A stretch of 64,000 nucleotides of DNA from Lachnospiraceae bacterium (lineage in GTDB: Bacteria > Bacillota > Clostridia > Lachnospirales > Lachnospiraceae). Positions 37,458 to 45,868 of this stretch are shown piece after piece. The position numbers and the translations under genes were made by a program. The notes under the pieces were generated by a model. It worked only from the letters and a program-made list of their open reading frames with translations. It was not told the DNA's origin and did no database searches. Where the stretch lies: assembly GCA_024693845.1 (NCBI GenBank), contig JAILKJ010000016.1, positions 25,388 to 89,387 of the forward strand. Direction: 5' to 3'. Position 1 is the first letter of the stretch. Every line of letters begins with the position of its first letter.

Positions 37458-38546
37458 ATGGCTAAAACAGTGGAATACAGATGTCCTTCCTGTGAAGGTC
37501 TGATGCGGTTTCTGCCGGGAAGTGAAACGCTGGTGTGCGAATACTGCGGCACGAAGATGACCGTTGAGGAGATGGAGGAGAGTCAGAAGGGCGATAAAAA
37601 GGTGCAGCTCGAGGGCTTTGATTTTGCTTCTCTCAAGGATCAGGCAACGGATGAAAACGCCATGGCCCTTCCCGTATGCTATTGCGAATCCTGCGCCGCA
37701 GAGCTGATCGCAGACCTTGAACAGGTGGCCATCAGCTGTCCCTATTGCGGCAGCAGGGTGATGCTGTCGGACAAGGTATCGGGGCCGCTTCGGCCGGACG
37801 GTATCATTCCGTTTCAGTACGAATCTTCAGCACTGCCGGATGCCGTGAAAAAATATTACAAAGGTAAAAAACTCCTCCCCAAAGACTTTTTTTCAGCCAG
37901 CCGTATCGGCCAGGTGACGGGGATCTATGTTCCTTTCTGGATCTTTGATGGAAAGCTTAAGGGGAGCCTTCGGTACAAAGGGACCAAGACATCCTCAAGC
38001 CGGAGCGGGGATTATATCGAGACCAGAACGGACTATTACCGGATCACAAGGGATGTTTCAATGGAGTTTGCCAATCTCCCGGTGGATACCAGTAAGAAAG
38101 TGGACGATGCGCTGATGGACAGCCTGGAACCCTTTGACCTGACCAAGGCCGTTCCCTTTGATATGGCTTATCTGGCAGGGTTTGCAGCGGACCGTTTTGA
38201 TACGCCCAAAAGCACTACGACCCGGCGGGCACAAAACAGGATGACAACTTCGGCGGCCTCCCTGGCCCAGGCCCAGGCAGGAGCCGGATACGGTAACGTG
38301 ACCCGGGAAGGCGGCAGCCTGAAGACGGATCTGAAAGCAAAATACATGCTGTTCCCCGTCTATCTGTTTGATGTGAAATATAATGATGAGACCTACAGCT
38401 TTGCCTTTAACGGGCAGACGGGAAAGGTGGTAGGAAAGCTTCCGGTGGATAAAAAAGTAAGCCGAAGCTACTTTTTGACCAGGATGCTGATCCCGGCGGG
38501 ACTCATTTTTCTGTGGTCATTGCTTACTTACTTTGTGGGATATTAA
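37458..38546 (+). CDS. Zinc-ribbon membrane protein, YdjG-like, second copy
   Basis: 362 aa, paralogue of the protein at 3989-5284. Two zinc ribbons (CPSC...CEYCG at about residues 9-32 and CESC...CPYCG at about 77-97), the shared middle motifs IIPFQYESS, YKGKKLLP and GIYVPFWIF, the ALMDSLEP and FNGQTGKV blocks, and one C-terminal membrane helix (about 338-360). GAAAGGGG precedes ATG. It is followed by a TPM-domain gene after 21 bases. In B. subtilis ydjG and ydjH form such a pair next to SPFH ydjI and pspA-like ydjF, so a role in membrane stress is inferred. Confidence 0.78.
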   Translation: MAKTVEYRCPSCEGLMRFLPGSETLVCEYCGTKMTVEEMEESQKGDKKVQLEGFDFASLKDQATDENAMALPVCYCESCAAELIADLEQVAISCPYCGSRVMLSDKVSGPLRPDGIIPFQYESSALPDAVKKYYKGKKLLPKDFFSASRIGQVTGIYVPFWIFDGKLKGSLRYKGTKTSSSRSGDYIETRTDYYRITRDVSMEFANLPVDTSKKVDDALMDSLEPFDLTKAVPFDMAYLAGFAADRFDTPKSTTTRRAQNRMTTSAASLAQAQAGAGYGNVTREGGSLKTDLKAKYMLFPVYLFDVKYNDETYSFAFNGQTGKVVGKLPVDKKVSRSYFLTRMLIPAGLIFLWSLLTYFVGY

Positions 38547-38567
38547 GGGTTGTCTGAGGGATACGGG

Positions 38568-40544
38568 ATGAGAGCGAAGAAAGAACGCAAAAATATACGA
38601 TATGGCATGGTTTTGGAAGGATGCTTTATGGCGGCATTTTTCCTGGGCCTGATGCTGCTTATGACAAGAAGTGTTTTTGCCGAGAAGCTGTGGAATGAAG
38701 ACTTTTACAGGGCAGTTGACGGAACCGGCGATCTGAGCGATGCCCAGAGAAATGATCTGGACAAGCTTTGTATCGAGTTCATGAAAAATTACCACATGGA
38801 TCTTTCTCTACTGGCAGTGAGCAGTGAGAGAAGAGAGGGAATGAGCCTGGAGGAAGTGGGCCGCCAGTATTATGAAGAGTGTGGTTTCGGTTATTCCCTT
38901 TCCTATGACGGCTTCCAGATGGTATGGGATGTGGGCAGCGGTGAGGTCTGCATCGTGGCCATCGGAGATGCGAAAGGGAAGGTGGATGAAGACTACCTTG
39001 CCTTTGTAGAGAAAACCGTGCCGGATTATCAGGAGGAGTACGGAAGCTTCGGGCCCCTTTATGCTACCTATCGGTTCCTGGATAACTACCTGAAGGAGGA
39101 CGTGGCAGATCAGGATGCCGGTGATACGGGAGATGCACAGGAATCCAAAGAGGAGACGGAGCAAGGTCTGGAGGAGGAAACCAGGGTGATCGCCCAGAGC
39201 GATACGGCGGAAGGATCCAAAGAAACCGGGGAAAGCCAGGAGGCCGAAGATACAAACGCCGGGGAGGAAGAGCTTTCCGAAGAAAAAAATACAGCGACGG
39301 AGCTTCCCGGTCAGTCTACGGCAGGAATAAACCCTGAGGAGAAGGGTAAGCGTGTGGTGGACCGGGCAGGCCTGTTTACGCAGGAGCAGCGGGAGGAGAC
39401 GGAGAAGTATCTGCTGGAGCTGACGGAAGAGCTGCAGAAGGATATCGTGATCTTTACGGATACCACCTCTGCAGGACAGGAGCATAAGGTTTATGCGGCG
39501 GATTTTTACGATTACGGTGGATACGGCTTCGGACCGGAGTTTGAGGGTGTCTGCCTGTTCGTTTGCATGGATCCCGAGGACAGGGGCTGGTGGTGCTGCT
39601 GTACCGGAAGCGAAACCATGGGTCTTTATACCGAGACCATCGCGAATCAGATCGATGACATGCTCTATCCTTATATGAAATCCGGAGACTATTACACGGG
39701 TATCAGAGGATGGATCGAAAATATACGCAGGATGTACCAGAGCGGATCACCTTTTCTGGAAAGCTGGGCAGTGGAAGAAGTAAGCGCGGACTCACGTTTC
39801 CGGGATGAAGGTGCTGACAGAGTGGTGGATGATGCATCGTTGCTTAAACCGGAGCAGATCAGAAAGCTGGAAGAAAGGGTAAAAGAGTTAGCAGATGCTT
39901 ACAATGTGGATATCGCCATCCACACCGTTCCCGGAACAGGACCCCTGGAGCTTAAGGAGTATGCGGACAGATACTATCGTCACATGGGCTACGGCAAGGG
40001 CGAGGACTATAAGGGAATCTTGCTTTGCGTGCAGCAATACGCGGACTATACACCCCATCTTGATATCAGCTTTTTCGGGGAAGGATACGAGGAGCTGACG
40101 GAGGAGGCATACAGCAGACTTACGGGTCGTACCCTCAGTCTGATCAGGGAAGGGAAATACGAAGACGGATTAAACCTCTTTTGTGATATGACGGAGAACT
40201 ACCTTAAAAAGGGAAGGGTTCCCAGATCCGGTCTGTCGTGGTTTTTAAGGCTTCTGTTTGCCGTGATCGTCGGTGCGATCATCGGAGGCATTGCACTGGG
40301 CAGGGCCAGATCCTCCATGAAAACGCCGGCTGTCAGCGAAAACGCGGATGCCTATCTGGTGAGCGGATCTCTGTCGGTGAAGGGTGGAAATGATACCTTC
40401 CTCAGCTCCACCACATCCAGACGTTATGATCCCCCCTCCTCAAGCAGCGGATCTTCTTCCTCGAGATCCTCTTCTTCCTCTTACTCCTCGAGCTATTCAG
40501 GTTCCTCGGGCCGGTCCCACTCAGGATCGGGCAGGAGTTTTTGA
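38568..40544 (+). CDS. Membrane protein with three TPM domains and Ser-rich tail (YdjH/YgcG-like)
   Basis: 658 aa from ATG 38568, preceded by GAGGG; a TTG at 38550 is too close to its upstream GGG. An N-terminal hydrophobic segment (about 15-35) acts as signal or anchor. Three TPM-type domains follow: a diverged one (about 40-160), one starting VVDRAGLFTQEQREE (about 265-400) and one starting VVDDASLLKPEQIRK (about 420-555). Between the first two is a Glu/Thr-rich linker. A membrane helix at about 566-588 and a low-complexity Ser/Gly/Tyr tail end the protein. TPM domains are found in YgcG/YdjH-like proteins and in plant thylakoid TLP18.3. Enzyme activity is unproven. It pairs with the zinc-ribbon protein upstream. 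Confidence 0.8.
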   Translation: MRAKKERKNIRYGMVLEGCFMAAFFLGLMLLMTRSVFAEKLWNEDFYRAVDGTGDLSDAQRNDLDKLCIEFMKNYHMDLSLLAVSSERREGMSLEEVGRQYYEECGFGYSLSYDGFQMVWDVGSGEVCIVAIGDAKGKVDEDYLAFVEKTVPDYQEEYGSFGPLYATYRFLDNYLKEDVADQDAGDTGDAQESKEETEQGLEEETRVIAQSDTAEGSKETGESQEAEDTNAGEEELSEEKNTATELPGQSTAGINPEEKGKRVVDRAGLFTQEQREETEKYLLELTEELQKDIVIFTDTTSAGQEHKVYAADFYDYGGYGFGPEFEGVCLFVCMDPEDRGWWCCCTGSETMGLYTETIANQIDDMLYPYMKSGDYYTGIRGWIENIRRMYQSGSPFLESWAVEEVSADSRFRDEGADRVVDDASLLKPEQIRKLEERVKELADAYNVDIAIHTVPGTGPLELKEYADRYYRHMGYGKGEDYKGILLCVQQYADYTPHLDISFFGEGYEELTEEAYSRLTGRTLSLIREGKYEDGLNLFCDMTENYLKKGRVPRSGLSWFLRLLFAVIVGAIIGGIALGRARSSMKTPAVSENADAYLVSGSLSVKGGNDTFLSSTTSRRYDPPSSSSGSSSSRSSSSSYSSSYSGSSGRSHSGSGRSF

Positions 40545-40627
40545 CATCGGGGATCGGAAGGTAATGAAACAGAGCCGATCAGCCGAAATACATTTCAGAA
40601 AACGGATCATGCCACAGAGGATACCAT

Positions 40628-43600
40628 ATGAAGATCAATTTTGAGGAAATGCAAAAGATGCAGAAAAGCCAGAGCAGCGACAGCACGCTACTGCAGACAA
40701 AGGCCATGGGAGCCTATGCCAAAGCTTCGATGAAGGCTGAAGGCGCTGCGGTCAAAGGAAGCGGTTTTTCGGTGGATCTTTCCGGCAAGACAGCAGCCAT
40801 CGGCGGCTACGGAAGACAGAAGGATGACAGAACGCAGAGTCTTGAGGATATGGGTTTCAGTGATGCAGCCGCTCTCGATGACAAGATGCTGGTATGCGCT
40901 TCCACCATGTCCGGAGAGGACTATAAGAAGATGGTAGAAGAGGGCGTGAAGCCCGGAAAGACGGAGCCCGGAGATGCTGTCAATATCCTGGATCATATCA
41001 AGGCGGTCATGGCCCGCTCAGGTCAGGTGATAGACGGTTTTAACGGCGAAGGCGATCTGGATAAGGAAGCACTGGTGGAAATGACGGGATCAGAGGGCAG
41101 TGCACAGGCTCTTTCCAGAGCGCTCCGCCAAAGAGATCTTCCGGTCAGCGAAGAGAACGTTAAAGATATGCTTTCCGAGAAAGAACGCGCCGATGAATTA
41201 ACAGAGGTTTCGGATGGGATGAAGCAGTACATGCTGGAAAACCATCTGGAGCCCACTTTGGATAATCTCTATCTGGCCCGCTACAGTGCATCCGGCGTAA
41301 GAAGCGCTTCGGGTGGATATTTTGCCGAAGATCTTCACGGTTATATAGGAAAGACTACGGAACATGCGGATATCGGGGAAATGCAGGAGCAGGTGGATAA
41401 GGTGATCCTGCAGGCTGATCTGATCCCTTCCGATGAGACAAGGGAGTATTGCAGCTTCCTTATGGAATCGGATATCCCCCTGACCGGGGATAATCTTTCC
41501 GATCTTAATACCCTTTCGAAGATCTCTCTGCCCATGAGCAGCGAGGAGCTTTTCTCCTGTATGGCGGATGCCATCTATGAAGGAAAGAGTGCAAAGGATG
41601 CAGATCTGACGGGCGAGAGCCTGATAGGCAGAGCAGAAAAAATACAACAGGAAACCATTACGATCTCACAGCAGGCGGCGGATGAAGTGATCCTTTCTCA
41701 GGAACCCTTCACGATCCGCTCCCTTTCTGCTGCCCAAAGAAGGATCGAAACCGGGGCGGAAAGTAAGAGTGAGCTTACCGAAGTGAGTGAAGACAGGCTC
41801 CTTTCTGCGAGAAAGACCCTGGCCGAGGTACAGCTTCATATGACGGTGAGTGCCAATATGCAGCTGCTGAAAAGGGGCATTGAGATCGATACAACAGAAC
41901 TTACTTCACTGGTAGAGGATCTTAAGGAGGCAGAAACAGCACAGCAGCAAAGGTGGAACCTGTCCCTTCCGGATCCTGAGCAGGATAGGATCTTTGCACA
42001 GACCATGGCGCAGAGAGAGGATCTTTTCTCTATGCCGGCAGCCGTTCTGGGCCCCATCGCAGATGGTTTTGAGAAACTGAGTCTTCCCAGGGTTCACGAA
42101 GCAGGCGCAGCGTTGCAGGATACCTTCCGCAGAGCAGGCGAGAGCTATGAAGCACTGATGACCGCCCCGAGAGCGGATCTGGGAGACAGGATCGGGGACG
42201 CTTTTTCCAATATCGATGATCTGCTGGCAGAGCAGGAGCTCCCTGCTACCGAGGATAACCGGAGGGCAGTCAGGATCCTGGCTTATAACAGAATGGAACT
42301 GAGCCTCGAAAATATCGCAAATGTCAAGGCAGCCGATCAGGTAATGCAGGGACTGCTTACCAAAATGAATCCCGCAGCTACTCTGCAGATGATCCGCGAC
42401 GGCATCAATCCCCTTGAGCAGACCATCGAAGAGCTGGACGAATACTTTGACAGACAACAGCTGGACGCGGAACAGACCAGCGAACGCTTTTCCGTTTTCC
42501 TGTATGAACTGGAACACTCCGATGGTATCACACCCGAAGAGAAGGAAACCTACATGGGCATTTACCGTCTGCTTCATCAGATCGAGAAGGGTGACGGCAA
42601 GGCCATCGGAACTGTGGTAAACAACGGACAGGAGTTGTCTTTTGCTAACCTTCTTTCGGCGGTCCGCACTTCCAAGAAGGGAGGCATCCGTGCTACGGTG
42701 GATGATTCCTTCGGCGGCGCTAAGGGAAGCGTGACCAAGAGCATTTCCGATCAGATCGGAACTTACTATGCAAAGAAGGTCGGCACTTTGACCGAAAGAA
42801 TAATGCCTGAGGCGCTCAGGGAGCTGGGAGCAGATATGGCTACCACCCTGGATGAGCTTTTGGACAGTGAGATCATCGCAGAGACCAAAACCGCCGAGGA
42901 GCTTCGGATGGAATCCTATCATCAGCTGCAAAATGCATATCTTGGCGGCAGCGGGGCGGCAGAGCTTCTGCTGGAGAGCGGCATCATTCCGACTGCGGAT
43001 GATCTGTCGGCCATGACCGAGATCCTGAAGGATAAGGGCGGTGTGTTCAAAGGCTTTAAGGAGCTGGCAAAGAGGATTGAGAAGGCAGCATCCGAAGATA
43101 AGGAGGATCTGGGCAGCGAGCTTGCTTCCGGGATCGATGATCTTTTGTCCCTGCCCCTTCAAAGTCTTACCGACGAAGTCAGCGCAAAGCGGGCTTACGA
43201 GGAATTTACCACAGGAATTTCCGATTATCTGCAGGAAGGTCTTTATCAGGATGAGACGGGTTACCTGGATGTTAAGGCCATCAACCTCTGTGCAAAGCAG
43301 CTTACGGTTATGAATAAACTTAGCAGGCAGGACCACTTTGAGCTACCCGCCGTGATCGACGGAGAGCTTACGGCTGTCAGCCTTCGTTTTGTAAGGGACA
43401 GCGGCAAGGCGGCCAGTGCAAAGATCACCATTGAACTTTCCGACGACAGGCAGATACGGACGGAACTTTTCATGAACCCGGATAAGATCACCGGTATCGT
43501 TGGGACTACGGATGAGGACCTGGGAGCCAAGTTGGAAAGGAAAATGAAGGATTTTGGCGCCAAGGTGCTTGCCGAAACCGGAAAAGATGCCGATATAAGT

Positions 43601-43729
43601 ATTGTATATAGCGAAACACTTGCAGCCATCCCGGCTTCGGGAGCAGGGCAGCGGGAAGCGGGCGGCAGCCCCAAGGAGCTGTACAGAACGGCTAAAATGT
43701 TTTTGGAAACGCTTAATACGCTTTCGTAA
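40628..43729 (+). CDS. Large helical repeat protein beside flagellin, unknown (possible FliK-like end)
   Basis: 1033 aa, soluble, no signal peptide or membrane helix. I do not know the family; large uncharacterised proteins of this kind occur next to flagellar genes in Lachnospiraceae. A loosely conserved motif, hydrophobic-Pro-x-x-x-(D/E)-N-(L/I), recurs: LPVSEENV (~172), EPTLDNLY (~208), IPLTGDNL (~282), LPATEDNR (~537), MELSLENI (~556), IPTADDLS (~786). It suggests a chain of similar helical units. The last 150 residues alternate beta and helix (ITIELSDDRQIRTELF...ADISIVYSE) in a way that recalls the C-terminal domain of hook-length protein FliK. It lies 26 bases before flagellin and would be co-expressed with it. 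Confidence 0.6.
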   Translation: MKINFEEMQKMQKSQSSDSTLLQTKAMGAYAKASMKAEGAAVKGSGFSVDLSGKTAAIGGYGRQKDDRTQSLEDMGFSDAAALDDKMLVCASTMSGEDYKKMVEEGVKPGKTEPGDAVNILDHIKAVMARSGQVIDGFNGEGDLDKEALVEMTGSEGSAQALSRALRQRDLPVSEENVKDMLSEKERADELTEVSDGMKQYMLENHLEPTLDNLYLARYSASGVRSASGGYFAEDLHGYIGKTTEHADIGEMQEQVDKVILQADLIPSDETREYCSFLMESDIPLTGDNLSDLNTLSKISLPMSSEELFSCMADAIYEGKSAKDADLTGESLIGRAEKIQQETITISQQAADEVILSQEPFTIRSLSAAQRRIETGAESKSELTEVSEDRLLSARKTLAEVQLHMTVSANMQLLKRGIEIDTTELTSLVEDLKEAETAQQQRWNLSLPDPEQDRIFAQTMAQREDLFSMPAAVLGPIADGFEKLSLPRVHEAGAALQDTFRRAGESYEALMTAPRADLGDRIGDAFSNIDDLLAEQELPATEDNRRAVRILAYNRMELSLENIANVKAADQVMQGLLTKMNPAATLQMIRDGINPLEQTIEELDEYFDRQQLDAEQTSERFSVFLYELEHSDGITPEEKETYMGIYRLLHQIEKGDGKAIGTVVNNGQELSFANLLSAVRTSKKGGIRATVDDSFGGAKGSVTKSISDQIGTYYAKKVGTLTERIMPEALRELGADMATTLDELLDSEIIAETKTAEELRMESYHQLQNAYLGGSGAAELLLESGIIPTADDLSAMTEILKDKGGVFKGFKELAKRIEKAASEDKEDLGSELASGIDDLLSLPLQSLTDEVSAKRAYEEFTTGISDYLQEGLYQDETGYLDVKAINLCAKQLTVMNKLSRQDHFELPAVIDGELTAVSLRFVRDSGKAASAKITIELSDDRQIRTELFMNPDKITGIVGTTDEDLGAKLERKMKDFGAKVLAETGKDADISIVYSETLAAIPASGAGQREAGGSPKELYRTAKMFLETLNTLS

Positions 43730-43755
43730 GCACATCATAAAAGAGAGGTAATCTT

Positions 43756-44865
43756 ATGAGAATCAAGTATAACGCATCGGCAGTCATCGCAGGTTCGGCC
43801 CTTTCCACCACAGAGAACAAATTCAACGTTTCTTCCGAGAGACTTGCAACAGGCTACAAGATCAATCATGCCAAGGACAATCCTTCGGGAATTGCCATCA
43901 GCAAGAGAATGAGCGCTCAGATCAAGAGCCTCGGAGAAGCACGTCAGAATGCAAGTAATGCTGTTTCGGTGGTAAATACCGCCGAGGGTGCCATGATGGA
44001 GATCCAGTCCATGGTACAGCGAATCAACGAGCTGTCCGTTCAGGCAGCCAACGGAACCAAGACCGATCAGGACAGAGCAGCCATTCAGGCAGAGGTAAAG
44101 CAGCTTAAGGAAGAGATCCAGCGTATGGCTGAGGAGAACGAGTTCAATGGTAAGAAGCTGTTGAACGGCGACTGTGATCTGAAGGGTTATACAGATACAA
44201 AGGGAGTTACCGTAAGCTACTATTCCGACGAGACTCCTGTGGGTAATTACAGCATTCATATCAACAACCTGACCAAGGAGAACGGCAAGCTGGCCCTGAA
44301 GGACGGCGACGTGGATGACATGACAGTAGGCGGTAAGACACTTACCCCTACCTATGACGGAAATAAAGTGACCTTCAAGGGTGCCAACGAATTTGAGCTC
44401 ACCCTGGAACTTGCCGAAGATCTGAGTGTACCGGCAGCGGGCCTTGATACACAGATCGATGTGACCGGAATGGGAGCCATGCGAGTACAGATCGGTTCCA
44501 ATGAGGGTCAGGTATTGGGGATCAGAATTCCCGCTGTTACACTCAAGGCCATGGACCTTACGGATATCGATATCTCCACCATCGACGGTGCCAACGAAGC
44601 TATGGAGCTGTCCCGTCTGGCCAATGCCTATATCTCTTCCGTACGCGCCCGTATCGGTGCCTATGAGAACAGACTTGAGCATACCGAGAACAGTCTGGAT
44701 GTCACCACCGAGAAGATGACCGGAGCCATCTCCCGCCTGCTGGATACGGATATGGCTGATGAAATGACCGAGTACAGCAATATTCAGGTACTCAACCAGG
44801 CCGGCGTTTCCATCCTGGCACAGGCTAACCAGAGACCCAGCGAAATGTTGCAGCTTCTACAATGA
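43756..44865 (+). CDS. fliC: Flagellin
   Basis: 369 aa, the filament subunit. The N-terminal D0/D1 region (residues 1-140: ERLATGYKINHAKDNPSG, ISKRMSAQIKSL, VNTAEGAMMEIQSMVQRI) and C-terminal D1/D0 (about 285-369, ending ILAQANQRPSEMLQLLQ) are complete. The variable middle is short (about 145-280), so the filament surface is small. GAGAGGT precedes ATG. A possible sigma-D-like promoter, TAAA-N14-GCTTAATA, lies at the end of the upstream gene about 60 bases before ATG, but it fits the consensus poorly. No other flagellar structural genes are in the window apart from fliS. Confidence 0.95.
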   Translation: MRIKYNASAVIAGSALSTTENKFNVSSERLATGYKINHAKDNPSGIAISKRMSAQIKSLGEARQNASNAVSVVNTAEGAMMEIQSMVQRINELSVQAANGTKTDQDRAAIQAEVKQLKEEIQRMAEENEFNGKKLLNGDCDLKGYTDTKGVTVSYYSDETPVGNYSIHINNLTKENGKLALKDGDVDDMTVGGKTLTPTYDGNKVTFKGANEFELTLELAEDLSVPAAGLDTQIDVTGMGAMRVQIGSNEGQVLGIRIPAVTLKAMDLTDIDISTIDGANEAMELSRLANAYISSVRARIGAYENRLEHTENSLDVTTEKMTGAISRLLDTDMADEMTEYSNIQVLNQAGVSILAQANQRPSEMLQLLQ

Positions 44866-44872
44866 TACTAGA

Positions 44873-44927
44873 CCGACAAAGAACAAGATGCTCCATGCTT
44901 GCATGAGAGCATCTTGGGCCTTGTCGG
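44873..44927 (+). terminator. Long hairpin after flagellin, no T run
   Basis: Nested stems: CCGACAA (44873) with TTGTCGG (44921), CAAGATGCTC (44884) with GAGCATCTTG (44907), and a small CATGC/GCATG tip. This stable structure begins seven bases after the flagellin stop. Without a T tract it may serve more as an mRNA 3'-end stabiliser than as a full terminator, letting some transcripts go on to fliS. Confidence 0.55.
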
Positions 44928-45010
44928 GTGAACAAAGATGAGCAAAAAAGCGAGGAGAGCAAAGCGAACCGAGCGATTTGCGAATCTTTGCAGGATTGCG
45001 GAGCAATCCG

Positions 45011-45019
45011 TGGTATCAT
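45011..45019 (+). promoter_or_regulatory. Possible extended -10 promoter for fliS (TGGTATCAT)
   Basis: TGG plus TATCAT just after a small hairpin (GGATTGC/GCAATCC, 44993-45009), 47 bases before the fliS ATG. No -35. Confidence 0.35.
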
Positions 45020-45065
45020 TGTTTATTAGACCGACAAAGATGAGCAAAAAGGGAGAGGTTCAAGT

Positions 45066-45542
45066 ATGACAGATGAAAAAAGACAGGAATACACGTTGCG
45101 GATCACCCAGGCCAATCAAAGCCAGCTGGTCGTGATCCTGTATGATCTGTTTTTTGAGTATACCGGGCAGGCCGTAGAAGAGCTTTCGAAGGGAAACAGA
45201 CAGGCATATTCCGAGCAGCTGGACAGAGCACAGGATGTGCTCTCGGAGCTGATCCTCTCCCTTAACATGGATCAGGATCCCGCGCCGGCCATCTACAGAG
45301 TTTACCTCTATGTCAGCGCAAGGATCGGACAGGCCAGAGGAAGCCTGAAAAGTGAGGGCTTAAAGGACCCTCTCAGAATGATGCACAGCCTCTGCGACAC
45401 CTATCGTGAGGATGCCAAGTCCGATACCTCCGGCCCTGTGATGGACAACAGCCAGAAGGTCTATGCGGGACTGACCTACGGCAGAGACTCTCTGAATGAG
45501 AGCATGGATGAAGGAAGCGGAAGCCGCGGCTTCTTTGTGTAA
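45066..45542 (+). CDS. fliS: Flagellin export chaperone FliS
   Basis: 158 aa, a little longer than the usual 125-135. FliS binds the C-terminal helices of flagellin to keep it unfolded for export. The fit is by the pattern ITQANQSQLVVILYDLFFEYTGQA (family: ASPEQLILMLYDGAI), the four-helix layout and its place behind flagellin. The last 30 residues (VYAGLTYGRDSLNES and a Gly/Ser end) are an extension. AGGGAGAGG precedes ATG. Confidence 0.85.
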   Translation: MTDEKRQEYTLRITQANQSQLVVILYDLFFEYTGQAVEELSKGNRQAYSEQLDRAQDVLSELILSLNMDQDPAPAIYRVYLYVSARIGQARGSLKSEGLKDPLRMMHSLCDTYREDAKSDTSGPVMDNSQKVYAGLTYGRDSLNESMDEGSGSRGFFV

Positions 45543-45616
45543 GATATGAGTGACAACGAGTTGGGATCATGAAATTCATAAGGAAAACCACAAGCGGTTT
45601 TAGCGGATAAAACGAG

Positions 45617-45660
45617 AGGCAGAGCGAATGATTGCATTCAGAACTGCCTTTCTTTTATTT
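45617..45660 (+). terminator. Intrinsic terminator after fliS
   Basis: AGGCAG (45617-45622) pairs with CTGCCT (45644-45649), with inner GAATG/CATTC stem, followed by TTCTTTTATTT. Confidence 0.75.
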
Positions 45661-45745
45661 AAAAAACAAAGGGATTTCCTTATGAATTCAGCAGATATTT
45701 GGCGAAACATCTCGTCTTGCGTGTTTTGCGGATCATCCGGTGTTG

Positions 45746-45754
45746 TGCTATACT
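45746..45754 (+). promoter_or_regulatory. Extended -10 promoter TGCTATACT for the lipase gene
   Basis: TGC-TATACT, 115 bases before the ATG at 45869. The long leader in between shows no clear fold. Confidence 0.5.
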
Positions 45755-45868
45755 ATGCCGTAAGAGAAGAAGCTTGTAAATGCTGTAGCTATTGAGAATG
45801 AGCTTGATTCCACATAGCCGATTTGACCGGTGTGACCAAATATGAACAGTGATATGTAGAGGTTAGCA

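Larger units (their letters stand above)
45543..45868. other. 326-base intergenic region with nested inverted repeats
   Basis: No gene found. It holds a terminator (45617-45660), a 13-bp inverted repeat around it (ATTCATAAGGAAA at 45574-45586 and its complement at 45675-45687), and a promoter (45746-45754) for the next gene. The rest shows nothing I can name. Confidence 0.6.

Noticed and set aside
40574..40581. GCCGATCA as a sigma-D flagellar -10 box
   Set aside because: No TAAA at the needed 14-16 bases upstream.
41906..43336. 476-aa open frame on the - strand
   Set aside because: Lies wholly inside the 1033-aa gene on the other strand, has no ribosome binding site and a composition typical of a reversed frame.
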